From Bacillus sp. SD088 (lineage in GTDB: Bacteria > Bacillota > Bacilli > Bacillales > Bacillaceae_C): a DNA stretch of 64,000 bases. The stretch covers positions 1-64,000 of the forward strand of contig NZ_JADIJK010000016.1 of the NCBI RefSeq assembly GCF_017355205.1, given 5' to 3'. This document shows, piece after piece, positions 18,227 through 26,431 of this stretch (position 1 is the first letter of the stretch; each line of letters opens with the position of its first letter). The position numbers and the translations under genes are program-made. The notes below the pieces were generated by a model. It had not been told where the DNA came from, did not search any database, and saw nothing but the letters and a program-made list of their open reading frames with translations.

Positions 18227-19453
18227 TTATAGTCTACTACTGTTCATCTTTCTTAGGTAGAAGAAAATATAAAATACAAGGGAGAGGATCGTAAATAGTG
18301 GTCCAATCTTGCTAAACGCTAGCAATATCGCCTCCCACCAGCGGTCATGCTCTTGAAGAAAGGCAGGTACAGCTGTGTCCATTGCCTGAATATGAAAATA
18401 ATTAGAAAAAGGCTTCCAAAGTAAGACCGTAAATATACTTGCAAGGAATCCATGTAACACGCGAGCAAAGAAAAACGGTTTATAATCAATATCCGTGGTT
18501 GCTAGTATACTAGCAACTTGTGCATGAACACTAAAACCACTAAAACCAAGAATGAAACTCACAATAATCGCTTGTTGCAAGAGTAATGATCCCTGTACTT
18601 CACTAGCCATTTGGCTCCCTAATGTGATTTCAAAAATTCCTGCTACTAACGAGTTACCAAATTCTTTTGGCAATTGTAAAATTGGCAAAATGTAATCCAG
18701 TATTGACGCGATGGCAGGCGTAAAATGAAGATGGAACAGTAATTTATTGAGCACAGAGAAAAGAATAATAAAGCCGCCAACAACCAGTAAGGTATGAATA
18801 GAGGACATGACGGCATCACCTAGAAGTTTTCCAATCGGTTGTTGATTGTGAATTCTCGTTTGGTGCAAAGCTGAAAGAGCTTGAGAAATATTTAGTACTG
18901 GCTTTTTTTCTCTTTCCCGCTTTTGTTTTTTTACACCATAGAAGCGCATAATAAAACCTACAAAAAAGTTTCCTAAATAGTGTGCGGCGGCTAGTAAAAG
19001 GCCTAAACGAGGATTATTGAAAAAACCTACTGAAACGGCCGCAAAAATAAACAATGGGCTAGATGAATTTGTGAAAGAGACCAATCTTTGTGCCTCGATT
19101 TTGGTTAATTGTTTTTCTTCCCTTAATCGAACCGTTAGTTTAGCACCAGCTGGAAAACCAGTGGCCATGCCCATGGCCCAAGCAAACCCTCCAACTCCAG
19201 GAACACGAAAAAAAGGTCTCATAAAAGGTTCGAGAAGTACGCCCAAGAATTTAACAACGCCAAATCCAATTAATAATTCGGATATGACAAAAAATGGGAA
19301 GAGCGATGGAAAGACAATCTCCCACCACATTTTTAATCCACGTATGGATGCTTTCAATGATTCGTCTGGCATAGCGATCATGGATATGGCCATTAAAGAG
19401 ACCGATGTTGCTAATAGTAATGTTTTCATTTTTGACAAAGTGAACCTACTCAA
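18227..19453 (-). CDS. ylbJ: Sporulation integral membrane protein YlbJ
   Basis: 408 residues from TTG at 19453, polytopic, with the nucleoside-recognition/gate-type sequence MWWEIVFPSLFPFFVISELL and the strongly conserved GFPAGAKLTVRLREE. The B. subtilis homologue is made in the mother cell under sigma-E and is needed for heat-resistant spores. The TTG is chosen because AGGGGG lies before it and it aligns with the B. subtilis N-terminus; an ATG at 19498 would extend the protein without a ribosome site. Divergent from ylbK. Confidence 0.9.
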   Translation of the reverse strand: MSRFTLSKMKTLLLATSVSLMAISMIAMPDESLKASIRGLKMWWEIVFPSLFPFFVISELLIGFGVVKFLGVLLEPFMRPFFRVPGVGGFAWAMGMATGFPAGAKLTVRLREEKQLTKIEAQRLVSFTNSSSPLFIFAAVSVGFFNNPRLGLLLAAAHYLGNFFVGFIMRFYGVKKQKREREKKPVLNISQALSALHQTRIHNQQPIGKLLGDAVMSSIHTLLVVGGFIILFSVLNKLLFHLHFTPAIASILDYILPILQLPKEFGNSLVAGIFEITLGSQMASEVQGSLLLQQAIIVSFILGFSGFSVHAQVASILATTDIDYKPFFFARVLHGFLASIFTVLLWKPFSNYFHIQAMDTAVPAFLQEHDRWWEAILLAFSKIGPLFTILSLVFYIFFYLRKMNSSRL

Positions 19454-19543
19454 TACTGTATACCCCCTGTCCAACATCCACATAATCAATATACTCATAA
19501 AAACAGCATTTAGACCATAAGATGTTCCAGGAGGCGATGGGGC

Positions 19544-20314
19544 ATGCCGAAGATAGGCTTAGCACTGGGGTCTGGAGGAGCCAGAGGTTTTGCTCATTTA
19601 GGAGTATTAAAAATCTTACAGGAGCATTCAATTCCGATTGATATGATCGCAGGAAGTAGCATGGGCGCCCTAGTCGGTTGTTTTTATGCATTTGGCCATG
19701 ATCTTGAGCAATTAACTAAGCTTTCAATTGCGTTTAAAAGAAACCATTATCTTGATTTCACCATTCCTAAAATGGGATTTATAGAAGGGAAAAGAATAGA
19801 GAATCTGATTCATTTATTTATGCATGGAAAAAACCTTGAAGAATTAAATATTCCCGTCAAGGTAATAACAACGGACTTACAGACGGGAAAAAAGGTAGAA
19901 TTTAGTAAGGGGAATATTGCTCGGATTGTTCGCGCGAGCATTGCGATCCCTGGAATTTTTACACCTGTAAAAATCAACGGTAGACTACTCGTAGATGGCG
20001 GCGTCGTAGATAAAATTCCGATTTCCGCAGTTAGGAAAATGGGTGCCGATATTGTTTTAGCTTCAGATGTCGCTATCGTCAACAAAAAGGCGGAAATTAC
20101 GACAGTGTATGATGTCATTATGCAAAGCCTTGATATTATGCAAACCGAAATCGGAACAGTAAGAGAAAGTGAATCAGATTTAATGCTCCGACCCAATGTG
20201 GAAGAATTCAGTGCAAGATCATTCAAAAACATTGAAGAGATTATCAAAAGAGGGGAAGAGGAAACACTAAGACAACTCCCTAAGATTAAACAAATAATAC
20301 AAGAGTATAAGTAG
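19544..20314 (+). CDS. ylbK: Patatin-like phospholipase/acylhydrolase YlbK (RssA family)
   Basis: 256 residues. Oxyanion motif GSGGARG near residue 8, nucleophile elbow GSSMG near residue 38, and the dyad Asp in VDGGVVDK near residue 153. It is therefore a complete Ser-Asp hydrolase; the natural substrate is not known. The ribosome site AGGAGGCGA precedes the ATG. The stop codon runs straight into a repeat element, and the ylbL gene that follows ylbK in B. subtilis is not present. Confidence 0.9.
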   Translation: MPKIGLALGSGGARGFAHLGVLKILQEHSIPIDMIAGSSMGALVGCFYAFGHDLEQLTKLSIAFKRNHYLDFTIPKMGFIEGKRIENLIHLFMHGKNLEELNIPVKVITTDLQTGKKVEFSKGNIARIVRASIAIPGIFTPVKINGRLLVDGGVVDKIPISAVRKMGADIVLASDVAIVNKKAEITTVYDVIMQSLDIMQTEIGTVRESESDLMLRPNVEEFSARSFKNIEEIIKRGEEETLRQLPKIKQIIQEYK

Positions 20315-20487
20315 AAAAGCGGAATCGCCTTGAAAAGCCTCGACAAGCAAATGTTTTGAGCCAAAGAAAGGCGTTCTTTGCCTTACATTGTCTCAGGTTA
20401 TAGGTGGAACATCGGCTAAGGGCGCCACATCCTGTGGCAACGCCGATGAACTCACCTCCAGTGAGCTTCTCGGGGCTAGGCGCTGGA
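20314..20487 (-). repeat. Palindromic AAAAGCG...GGCGCTGG element between ylbK and ylbM
   Basis: It begins AAAAGCGGAATCGCC at the ylbK stop codon and ends GGGGCTAGGCGCTGGAACTG. Inner segments (CGACAAGCAAATGTT, GAGCCAAAGAAAGGCG and the cgccgatg region) recur at 47.4 kb and partly at 23.0 and 50.6 kb. No ORF is supported. With the next element it fills the 449-bp gap where ylbL is found in B. subtilis. Confidence 0.65.
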
Positions 20488-20518
20488 ACTGCATCAAGAA
20501 AAGCGGGAGCGGATTGAT

Positions 20519-20674
20519 TTTATCCCGGTGCAACCGTCCGTAAGCCCCCACTTCAAGACTAGGAAATTTCAAAGAAGTCTAAGTGGGGGATAACGGACGC
20601 TAACACCCCAATAAGTCTCGCTAACCATCAGTGGGGGAGGAAGAAAACTCCTACTGATGGCAGTCTCGCTTTAT
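20519..20674 (+). mobile_element. TTTAT-flanked, 155-bp non-autonomous element, copy 1
   Basis: TTTAT at 20519-20523 and 20670-20674 bracket the unit. The left end is CCCGGTGCAACCGTCC, and the right end is GATGGCAGTCTCGC. Two hairpins are conserved between copies. A long one has arms CGTCCGT/ACGGACG plus CCCCCACTT/AAGTGGGGG. The second has arms CCATCAGT/ACTGATGG. There is no coding capacity. Size, TTTAT flanks and structure recall the bcr1 repeats described in the Bacillus cereus group; this identity is from memory. Confidence 0.7.
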
Positions 20675-20695
20675 GGATGGCCGGCTAAGACTAGA

Positions 20696-20718
20696 GGCGT
20701 GGCAATAATCGCCACGCC
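20696..20718 (-). terminator. Hairpin downstream of ylbM
   Basis: GGCGTGGC and GCCACGCC form a perfect 8-bp GC-rich stem with a 7-base loop, about 45 bp beyond the ylbM stop. There is no T run on either strand. Confidence 0.4.
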
Positions 20719-20763
20719 ATTCTTACTCATATTAGCTTTACACGATCTAGTAGTAATCCGAGT

Positions 20764-21972
20764 TCATATCATAATAGGCGGTTGCCTATAATCAAGATCG
20801 CGCATTTTTGTTCGGTATGGTTCTGGTAATCCTTGTGCATACATATGAGTAGCTTTTATATCCAGCGCTAACATTTGGTTCTGTTGTGCGGAGACCTTAG
20901 AAATCAAAGGGATTTGTAAATCCTTTTTTATCGACCTTAAATATTTTTGACCAACATCACTCATGCCAAGGAGACGAATATATTGGGGTTTCCTTCCCAA
21001 ATCGTGGATTTGCTCTTTCTGGATATTTAGAAGAATTTGAGTTGAGATTCGTTGTAACCTTGTCCATGTATATCTTTTTGTTTTCATTATCTCCATGAAA
21101 CCTTGGTAGTCTTTAGCTGTTTGAGCGGCTCGGATAAATCGATTTTCAAGCCCTTCCTCCATATCGTAAATGGCTTCTAATTCTTTACTACTCTTAGATA
21201 AAATCTGATATTGCAAATAGTCCCAATAATTTTCCCAAGAATGGAGCTGACCAAATTCAACAAGGTAGTGTTGTAATTCGGACAAGCTGGTCTTGGGGAT
21301 ATAGTTTTTAATTGAATCGGTTTGTTCCGTTCGTTGTAATCTATTTCTTATGGAGGTAGCACTTGCTATATTTGTTTCATTCACAGAGGGATCATGATAC
21401 CCAGCGTTTTTTCTTTTGATCGTAAGAAACCGTAGCTGAGAGTTTATCTCGGAAGCAGCCTCCATATAGTGAAACCCAAGAATATTATTTGGTTTAGATA
21501 AATCAATTAAATCTTTCCCTGGATCCAGTGCTTGATAGGCTTTTGATAAAGCAGAGGGATAACTCATTCCCTCTTTTATAAATTCATGAATATATTTTTC
21601 GTATTGTAAACGGTGATGATGTACAAAATTGATTGTATTGTGAAAATCAGAAATCTGACCTGATTCACTCCCGAAGCAAATATGACTACAGTTCAATGCA
21701 TCAAGCAAATAAACGGCTCCATAAGCAAAAATTTCAGCTTTTTGTACTGAAAAAGCGAAGGGTAACTCAATGACAAGGTCAATTCCTGCTGATAATGCCA
21801 TTTTTGTTCTAGACCATTTTGAAACGAGAGCAGGTTCTCCTCGTTGTAAAAAATTGCCACTCATGATGCATATGGCGATATCAGCATGTGTATCTTCTTT
21901 GGCTTTTTGCAATTGGTACAAATGTCCATTATGAAACGGATTATATTCCACGACAATTCCGACTGTTCTCAT
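20764..21972 (-). CDS. tmcAL: tRNA(Met) cytidine acetate ligase TmcAL (YlbM)
   Basis: 402 residues, the normal size. The nucleotidyl-transferase motif is VEYNPFHNGHLYQL at the N-terminus, and the conserved ELPFAFSVQKAEIFAYGAV follows near residue 93. TmcAL makes N4-acetylcytidine at the wobble position of elongator tRNA-Met from acetate and ATP. The minus-strand gene is divergent from ylbN-rpmF. GGGAG precedes the ATG. Confidence 0.93.
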   Translation of the reverse strand: MRTVGIVVEYNPFHNGHLYQLQKAKEDTHADIAICIMSGNFLQRGEPALVSKWSRTKMALSAGIDLVIELPFAFSVQKAEIFAYGAVYLLDALNCSHICFGSESGQISDFHNTINFVHHHRLQYEKYIHEFIKEGMSYPSALSKAYQALDPGKDLIDLSKPNNILGFHYMEAASEINSQLRFLTIKRKNAGYHDPSVNETNIASATSIRNRLQRTEQTDSIKNYIPKTSLSELQHYLVEFGQLHSWENYWDYLQYQILSKSSKELEAIYDMEEGLENRFIRAAQTAKDYQGFMEIMKTKRYTWTRLQRISTQILLNIQKEQIHDLGRKPQYIRLLGMSDVGQKYLRSIKKDLQIPLISKVSAQQNQMLALDIKATHMYAQGLPEPYRTKMRDLDYRQPPIMI

Positions 21973-22144
21973 GATTGCTCCCCCTGCAATTTAACTTTCT
22001 ATTTATGATACTAAAGGTTGAAGAAAAATAAAAATAATCCTCTTTCATAGAAATGATACATAATATTATTATGGTTAACTAATGAGACTATTTTTCAATT
22101 AAGTGGACAAAATAATATGAGAAAGAAAATGTAAAGTACATATA

Positions 22145-22173
22145 TTGACAAACGAAAACCCGGAGGCTATAAT
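22145..22173 (+). promoter_or_regulatory. Sigma-A promoter of ylbN-rpmF
   Basis: A consensus promoter: TTGACA at 22145-22150, a 17-bp spacer and TATAAT at 22168-22173. It lies 28 bp before the ylbN start, so the leader is short and no attenuator fits in it. Confidence 0.9.
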
Positions 22174-22200
22174 TATTCTTGTTGCCAAGAGGTGATAAAC

Positions 22201-22740
22201 ATGAAATGGACAGTTTCTCAATTGCGAAATTTACGAGATACTGAAGAGGAAATTAATCAAAAAGTTGATATTACAAACGAGCTTATGAACCGAAATCCTG
22301 ACATTAGAGAAGCTTCTCTAATCGAGGTTAAGGGGAATATCCAGGTGGATTCTGAGAGCGCCACTTTTCACCTACAATTGAATGGTCATTTAGTTTTACC
22401 TTGTTCTCGTACACTAGTGGATACTGATTATCCGATCGATATTTTTTCAACGGAGGTTTTTTCACTTCAAAGATCGGAAGTTCACAGTGAAGATATCGAT
22501 GAATTTGTTCATGAACCAGAAAATGGAGTAGTGGATTTGCTCCCTGTCATAGAGGAATTGATTCTTGTAGATATTCCTATACAAGTTTTCTCGGAAGAAG
22601 CGTTGGCAAGTGCCAAACAATCGGGAAAAGATTGGAATGTTATGACAGAAGACGAATATGAAGCGGAAAAACAGAAGAATAAAAAAGTTGATCCTCGTTT
22701 AGCCGGGCTCGCTGCTTTGCTAGAAAACGAAGAGAAATAA
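22201..22740 (+). CDS. ylbN: YlbN, DUF177/YceD family protein
   Basis: 179 residues, acidic. The N-terminal [11 protein letters not shown] and the C-terminal [12 protein letters not shown] are the family signature. YceD-type proteins are almost always encoded before rpmF and are linked to large-subunit rRNA accumulation in plants and some bacteria. The ATG at 22201 follows AAGAGGTG; a GTG at 22192 lies inside the ribosome site. Confidence 0.9.
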   Translation: MKWTVSQLRNLRDTEEEINQKVDITNELMNRNPDIREASLIEVKGNIQVDSESATFHLQLNGHLVLPCSRTLVDTDYPIDIFSTEVFSLQRSEVHSEDIDEFVHEPENGVVDLLPVIEELILVDIPIQVFSEEALASAKQSGKDWNVMTEDEYEAEKQKNKKVDPRLAGLAALLENEEK

Positions 22741-22772
22741 TACTGTACTTGATTTTAAGGAGGTGGGAATTT

Positions 22773-22946
22773 ATGGCAGTACCAAAAAGAAGAACTTCAA
22801 AAACGGCAAAGAGACAACGCCGAACTCATTATAAATTACTAGTCCCAGGCATGGTTGATTGCCCAAATTGCGGAGAAAAGAAACTTAGTCATCGCGTTTG
22901 TAAAGCATGCGGAACTTATAAAGGTAATGAAGTTGTGAATAACTAA
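22773..22946 (+). CDS. rpmF: 50S ribosomal protein L32
   Basis: 57 residues. [17 protein letters not shown] start, then a zinc ribbon with CPNC and CKAC, so this is the zinc-binding (C+) form. AAGGAGGTG lies seven bases before the ATG; the open frame extends upstream to a TTG with no separate ribosome site. Transcribed with ylbN, and followed by a strong terminator. Confidence 0.97.
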   Translation: MAVPKRRTSKTAKRQRRTHYKLLVPGMVDCPNCGEKKLSHRVCKACGTYKGNEVVNN

Positions 22947-22955
22947 ATGTAAATA

Positions 22956-22993
22956 AAAAGTGTGTAGAGACCATGGCTCTACACACTTTTTTT
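22956..22993 (+). terminator. Terminator of ylbN-rpmF
   Basis: AAAAGTGTGTAGAG and CTCTACACACTTTT form a perfect 14-bp stem with a 7-base loop, followed by more T. Confidence 0.92.
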
Positions 22994-23030
22994 AAAGATA
23001 AGAAAGTATAAAATTTTGGCTAGTGTTTTG

Positions 23031-23153
23031 ATCTAGCTCCAGCGTCTAGCCCCTCGAGGTCAAATAACCTGAGCCAATAAAAGTCAAAACCGGACTTTTC
23101 TTGTCTCAGAACATTTGCTTGTCGGGGCTGAGCAAGGCGCTTGCGCTTTTCTT
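23031..23153 (+). repeat. Palindromic CTAGCTCCAGCG...GGCGCTTGCGCTTTT element
   Basis: It starts CTAGCTCCAGCGTCTAGCCC and ends AAGGCGCTTGCGCTTTTCTT. The inner CGAGGTCAAATAACCTGAGCC and CTCAGAACATTTGCTTGTCG recur at 47.4 and 50.6 kb. A second left end (GATCCAGCTCCAGTGTCTAG at about 23181-23200) is cut off by the next element. This suggests the TTTAT-type element inserted into a further copy. Confidence 0.6.
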
Positions 23154-23209
23154 AATGCCTAGATTATTAATATCGGGGGCGATCCAGCTCCAGTGTCTAG
23201 AATGTATCC

Positions 23210-23364
23210 TTTAATTCCGGTGCAACCGTCCGTAAGACCACACTTCAAGACTAGGAAATTTCAAAGAAGTTTAAGTGGGGATAACGGACGCTAACATCCC
23301 GATAAGTCTTGCTAACCATCAGTTGAGGATGAAGAAACCCCTACTGATGGCAGTCTCGCTTTAT
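23210..23364 (+). mobile_element. TTTAT-flanked, 155-bp non-autonomous element, copy 2
   Basis: Same structure as the copy at 20519: left end TTCCGGTGCAACCGTCC, both hairpins, and right end GATGGCAGTCTCGCTTTAT. The left flank is TTTAA rather than TTTAT. Several substitutions break stem pairs (for example CCACACTT against AAGTGGGG), so it looks older than the others. The rsfA reading frame is open back through it, but the gene starts later. Confidence 0.7.
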
Positions 23365-23484
23365 AAACGGAAGATTCTTTCCAGCTTTTTATTCATTTAT
23401 GTTGTCTTTCTATCGCTTTTCTCAAAGGCTGATTCTATCTTTCAGTCTAAGAGCATATACTTACAAAAAAGTAGAGGTGATAAA

Positions 23485-24057
23485 ATGACAACTTCACGGC
23501 AAGATGCGTGGTCTTCGGATGAGGATCTTCTATTAGCTGAATTAGTGTTATCTCACATACGTAAGGCAAGTACCCAGCTTAAAGCGTTTGAAGAGGCTGG
23601 AAAGCAATTGAAAAGAACCGCTGCAGCATGTGGGTTCCGATGGAATTCTAATATTAGGAAGCAATATAAAGGGGAAATTAATCAGGCTAAAAAGGAAAGG
23701 AAACAATTAAAAGCGGGAGAGGCTCAAGCAATTACAGTGGATTCACAAAAGTCAGAGAACGCCTCGTTTGAGCAACAGTCATCATCCAGCATATTGGCAA
23801 ATGCTACTTCACTTCTTAGCGAAATAGAGAAGGAGCTGGCAGGATTAGATTATTATAAATCAAATAATAAACGCTTAAAGGAGGAAGTTCGAAATCTTGA
23901 GCTCTTAAACATCGCAGCAAATGAAGAAGTGAAAGAAATGGCTGGAAAGTATCAGCAATTAAAAAAAGATTATCATTCTTTAATGTATCTTTTAGATAAG
24001 GCAAGGAAAATAGCAGATGAATTTACGGAAGAAGCGGAGACACAGGATGTAAAATAA
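23485..24057 (+). CDS. rsfA: Prespore-specific regulator RsfA
   Basis: 190 residues. The N-terminal region is Myb/SANT-like ([21 protein letters not shown], then [13 protein letters not shown]), and the C-terminal half is a coiled coil (about residues 120-180). In B. subtilis RsfA modulates part of the sigma-F regulon in the forespore. ATG at 23485 follows AGAGGTGA by four to five bases; a longer frame from 23275 passes through a repeat and lacks a ribosome site. Confidence 0.88.
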   Translation: MTTSRQDAWSSDEDLLLAELVLSHIRKASTQLKAFEEAGKQLKRTAAACGFRWNSNIRKQYKGEINQAKKERKQLKAGEAQAITVDSQKSENASFEQQSSSSILANATSLLSEIEKELAGLDYYKSNNKRLKEEVRNLELLNIAANEEVKEMAGKYQQLKKDYHSLMYLLDKARKIADEFTEEAETQDVK

Positions 24058-24092
24058 GAAGAGGAGCCGAGTATATCCATCGGCTCCTCTTC
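24058..24092 (+). terminator. Terminator after rsfA
   Basis: GAAGAGGAGCCGA and TCGGCTCCTCTTC form a perfect 13-bp stem with a 9-base loop. The following T run is weak (TGTT). Confidence 0.7.
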
Positions 24093-24152
24093 TGTTGGTC
24101 CTATGTTTAACCCGCACTAACGGGCGGTAGTCCCCAACTGTTAAAGTTTCAC

Positions 24153-24309
24153 TTTATCCCGGTGCAACCGTCCGTAAGACCCCCACTTCAAGACTAGGAA
24201 GTTTCAAAGAAGTCTAAGTGAGGGATAACCGACGCTAACACCCCGATAAGTCTCGCTAACCATCAGTGGGGGATAAAGAAACCTCCTACTGATGGCAATC
24301 TCGCTTTAT
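24153..24309 (+). mobile_element. TTTAT-flanked, 155-bp non-autonomous element, copy 3
   Basis: TTTAT at 24153-24157 and 24305-24309; left end CCCGGTGCAACCGTCC, both hairpins, and right end GATGGCAATCTCGC. The right TTTAT contains the complement of the stop codon of the convergent DUF4064-like gene (TAA at 24308-24306). The insertion thus lies exactly at the end of that gene without changing its protein. Confidence 0.7.
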
Positions 24310-24746
24310 AAAGTTTGTGATTGGATTGGATCTTCAAGCGGTGGTTTGCGAACAAAACACATAATCCCGGCGATAAGTAGAAGCAAAGCAGGAAGAAAAG
24401 CGATACCGATAGAAACGATACCAGTAAGCACAGCGCCAATAATAAACGCCCAGCCGGCTACTTTTGGTTTTTTATCCCCTACAATATTAAAGACCGCAAT
24501 GATTCCAAGGACAAGCCCGATAATAGATGCGATAATAATTGCCCATCCAGCTCCAGAGAAAATGCTTAAGAAGCTATTCATATCTTCCAATGTTAATGTT
24601 GGATCATTCGCAATTGTTGGATCATTAGCCATCTCATTTTTCACGGCATCTGATCCCATAAATACGAAGAACATCCCAATCAAACTGGTTAATGCACTTA
24701 ATACAACTCCAATAATTCCTAATGTAACCTCACCTGTTCTTTTCAA
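24306..24746 (-). CDS. Small four-helix membrane protein, DUF4064-like
   Basis: 146 residues with four hydrophobic segments: about residues 5-30, 70-95, 100-120 and 125-140. The N-terminal KRTGEVTLGIIG and the NPDLT-like acidic loop between helices 1 and 2 fit DUF4064 membrane proteins of Bacilli. Function unknown. TTG at 24746 is chosen because AGGAGGTA lies five to six bases before it; a longer frame to 24854 overlaps the ylbP end and is not supported. Confidence 0.7.
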   Translation of the reverse strand: MKRTGEVTLGIIGVVLSALTSLIGMFFVFMGSDAVKNEMANDPTIANDPTLTLEDMNSFLSIFSGAGWAIIIASIIGLVLGIIAVFNIVGDKKPKVAGWAFIIGAVLTGIVSIGIAFLPALLLLIAGIMCFVRKPPLEDPIQSQTL

Positions 24747-24817
24747 AAAAATACCTCCTAGATATAAATGTTTACATACTACTATACGACCATCATTTAA
24801 AATAGTTTCATATCTTG

Positions 24818-25291
24818 TTAAAATGATTGGAACGTTACCCCTTTTGGATACCATACAAATGGTTCTTCGCCACGATCACGTTCTATTTCATAATGGATTG
24901 GTTCAAAACCCATCCTTTCAAAAAAAGCTCGGGAGTTCATGCGCGGATTTGTTTTAAGCGGCATTTGATAGCTTTTTGCATATTCTATAAGCGCTTTGCC
25001 AAATCCCATTTTCTGATATCCAGGTAGGACCTCCAGTTTCCATATTTCTAGATAGTCCTGGGGAGGTTTAAAATATTGATCATATTTAGCAGAATGTTGA
25101 TACAAACTCATCCTGGCAACTAGTTTATCACCAAAATAGATCCCGTAGAATGGGGAATAAGAATTATCTTCAATCATATTTGATTGCAGGTCTTCAATCA
25201 TCGATAGCTCTTGTATACCGAACTCTTTAAATTGCTTAAATTCTTCTAGCGTTTTAAAATTAATCTTGAGCTTCTTTACACTTTGTGGCAT
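24818..25291 (-). CDS. ylbP: GNAT-family N-acetyltransferase YlbP
   Basis: 157 residues. The acetyl-CoA binding region is LEVLPGYQKMGFGKALIEYAK near residue 90, and the catalytic core follows the GNAT order. Substrate unknown. B. subtilis YlbP occupies the same place between rsfA and panE. ATG at 25291 follows AGGAGGTG; a GTG at 25297 lies inside the ribosome site. Confidence 0.88.
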   Translation of the reverse strand: MPQSVKKLKINFKTLEEFKQFKEFGIQELSMIEDLQSNMIEDNSYSPFYGIYFGDKLVARMSLYQHSAKYDQYFKPPQDYLEIWKLEVLPGYQKMGFGKALIEYAKSYQMPLKTNPRMNSRAFFERMGFEPIHYEIERDRGEEPFVWYPKGVTFQSF

Positions 25292-25433
25292 TTGCACACC
25301 TCCTAATCCAAGTATTATATATCTGATATATGCATTTCAATTAGGAATATTATAATATAAAGTTAATAAAAAATCAGTTTATTTGAATGGATGCTATTTT
25401 AGAATGAAGGAAAATAAAAATGTAGGTGATGAG

Positions 25434-26345
25434 ATGAAGATAGGTATTCTTGGTGGAGGTGCAGTCGGTCTGTTATTTAGCACCTACCTTAGTTTAAATC
25501 ATCAAGTTGTATTGCTTACGAGAACGGAGGCGCAGGCTAGGGATATTAATGAAAAGGGGATCATATTGTCAAATTCTCACAAACATATAAAGCAAGAGGT
25601 AACGGCTAACGCTAATTTTAAGGAATTGGAAAAGCTGGATCTAACCGTGATTGCTGTGAAGCAATATAATCTTGTATCTTTAATGAAGGATCTCCTTACT
25701 GTGCCCGTTGAAACCCCACTTTTATTTATTCAAAATGGGATTGGGCATATTAAATTGTTAGAGACATTGCCACAAGAAACAATTTATGTCGGAACGGTTG
25801 AGCATGGGGTGAAGAAATTAGCGGGGAACCATATTCAACATACAGGCGAAGGGGTCACGAATATTGCACTTTTTCGAGGAAATCAAGAAGAAATAAGCTG
25901 TTTTCCTAAAAGTGAGGCGAAAGCATTTCCCTTTTGCTTTCATAAAAATTATAAGGAAATAATTCTTGCGAAATTAGTCGCCAACAGCGTAATTAACCCT
26001 TTAACGTCCATACTTAAAGTGAAAAACGGTAGCTTGATTGAGAATCCTTATTATTATGAGATATTCAAAAGTCTGCATGCCGAAATATCCTCGGTATTCC
26101 CAGAAATAGATCCCAACCATTCATTAGAGAAAGTAATTTATATTTGTCGTAGTACAAAGGAAAACCGTTCTTCTATGCTTAGTGATATGCTGGAAGGAAG
26201 AAAGACGGAAATTGATGCGATCCTTGGATCTGTTCTAGAGTATGCTGAAAAAATGGATATGATTTTACCCCTTACTACAATGATCTTTGAAATGATTAAA
26301 GGTATGGAGGAGGAAGCCGCCTCTAAAAAGAAGGAAATTTTGTAG
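25434..26345 (+). CDS. panE: 2-dehydropantoate 2-reductase
   Basis: 303 residues. The N-terminal NADPH motif is MKIGILGGGAVGLLFSTYL, the catalytic Lys lies in KLVANSVINPLT near residue 180, and Glu and Ser motifs of the ketopantoate reductase family lie in the C-terminal helical domain. It reduces ketopantoate to pantoate for pantothenate and CoA synthesis. It is equivalent to B. subtilis YlbQ/PanE. The start at 25434 follows AGGTGAT; an upstream extension to 25383 has no ribosome site. Confidence 0.88.
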   Translation: MKIGILGGGAVGLLFSTYLSLNHQVVLLTRTEAQARDINEKGIILSNSHKHIKQEVTANANFKELEKLDLTVIAVKQYNLVSLMKDLLTVPVETPLLFIQNGIGHIKLLETLPQETIYVGTVEHGVKKLAGNHIQHTGEGVTNIALFRGNQEEISCFPKSEAKAFPFCFHKNYKEIILAKLVANSVINPLTSILKVKNGSLIENPYYYEIFKSLHAEISSVFPEIDPNHSLEKVIYICRSTKENRSSMLSDMLEGRKTEIDAILGSVLEYAEKMDMILPLTTMIFEMIKGMEEEAASKKKEIL

Positions 26346-26431
26346 AGCCAGTAGGACAATTTAATATCAATTTTTTCTTCATTTTGCTATACTTTTATCT
26401 ACCTTTACCAATGCATGAAAGGAAGTCATTT

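Noticed and set aside
23275-23484. N-terminal extension of rsfA
   Set aside because: The frame is open but runs through a repeat element. The ribosome site and the family start both point to 23485.
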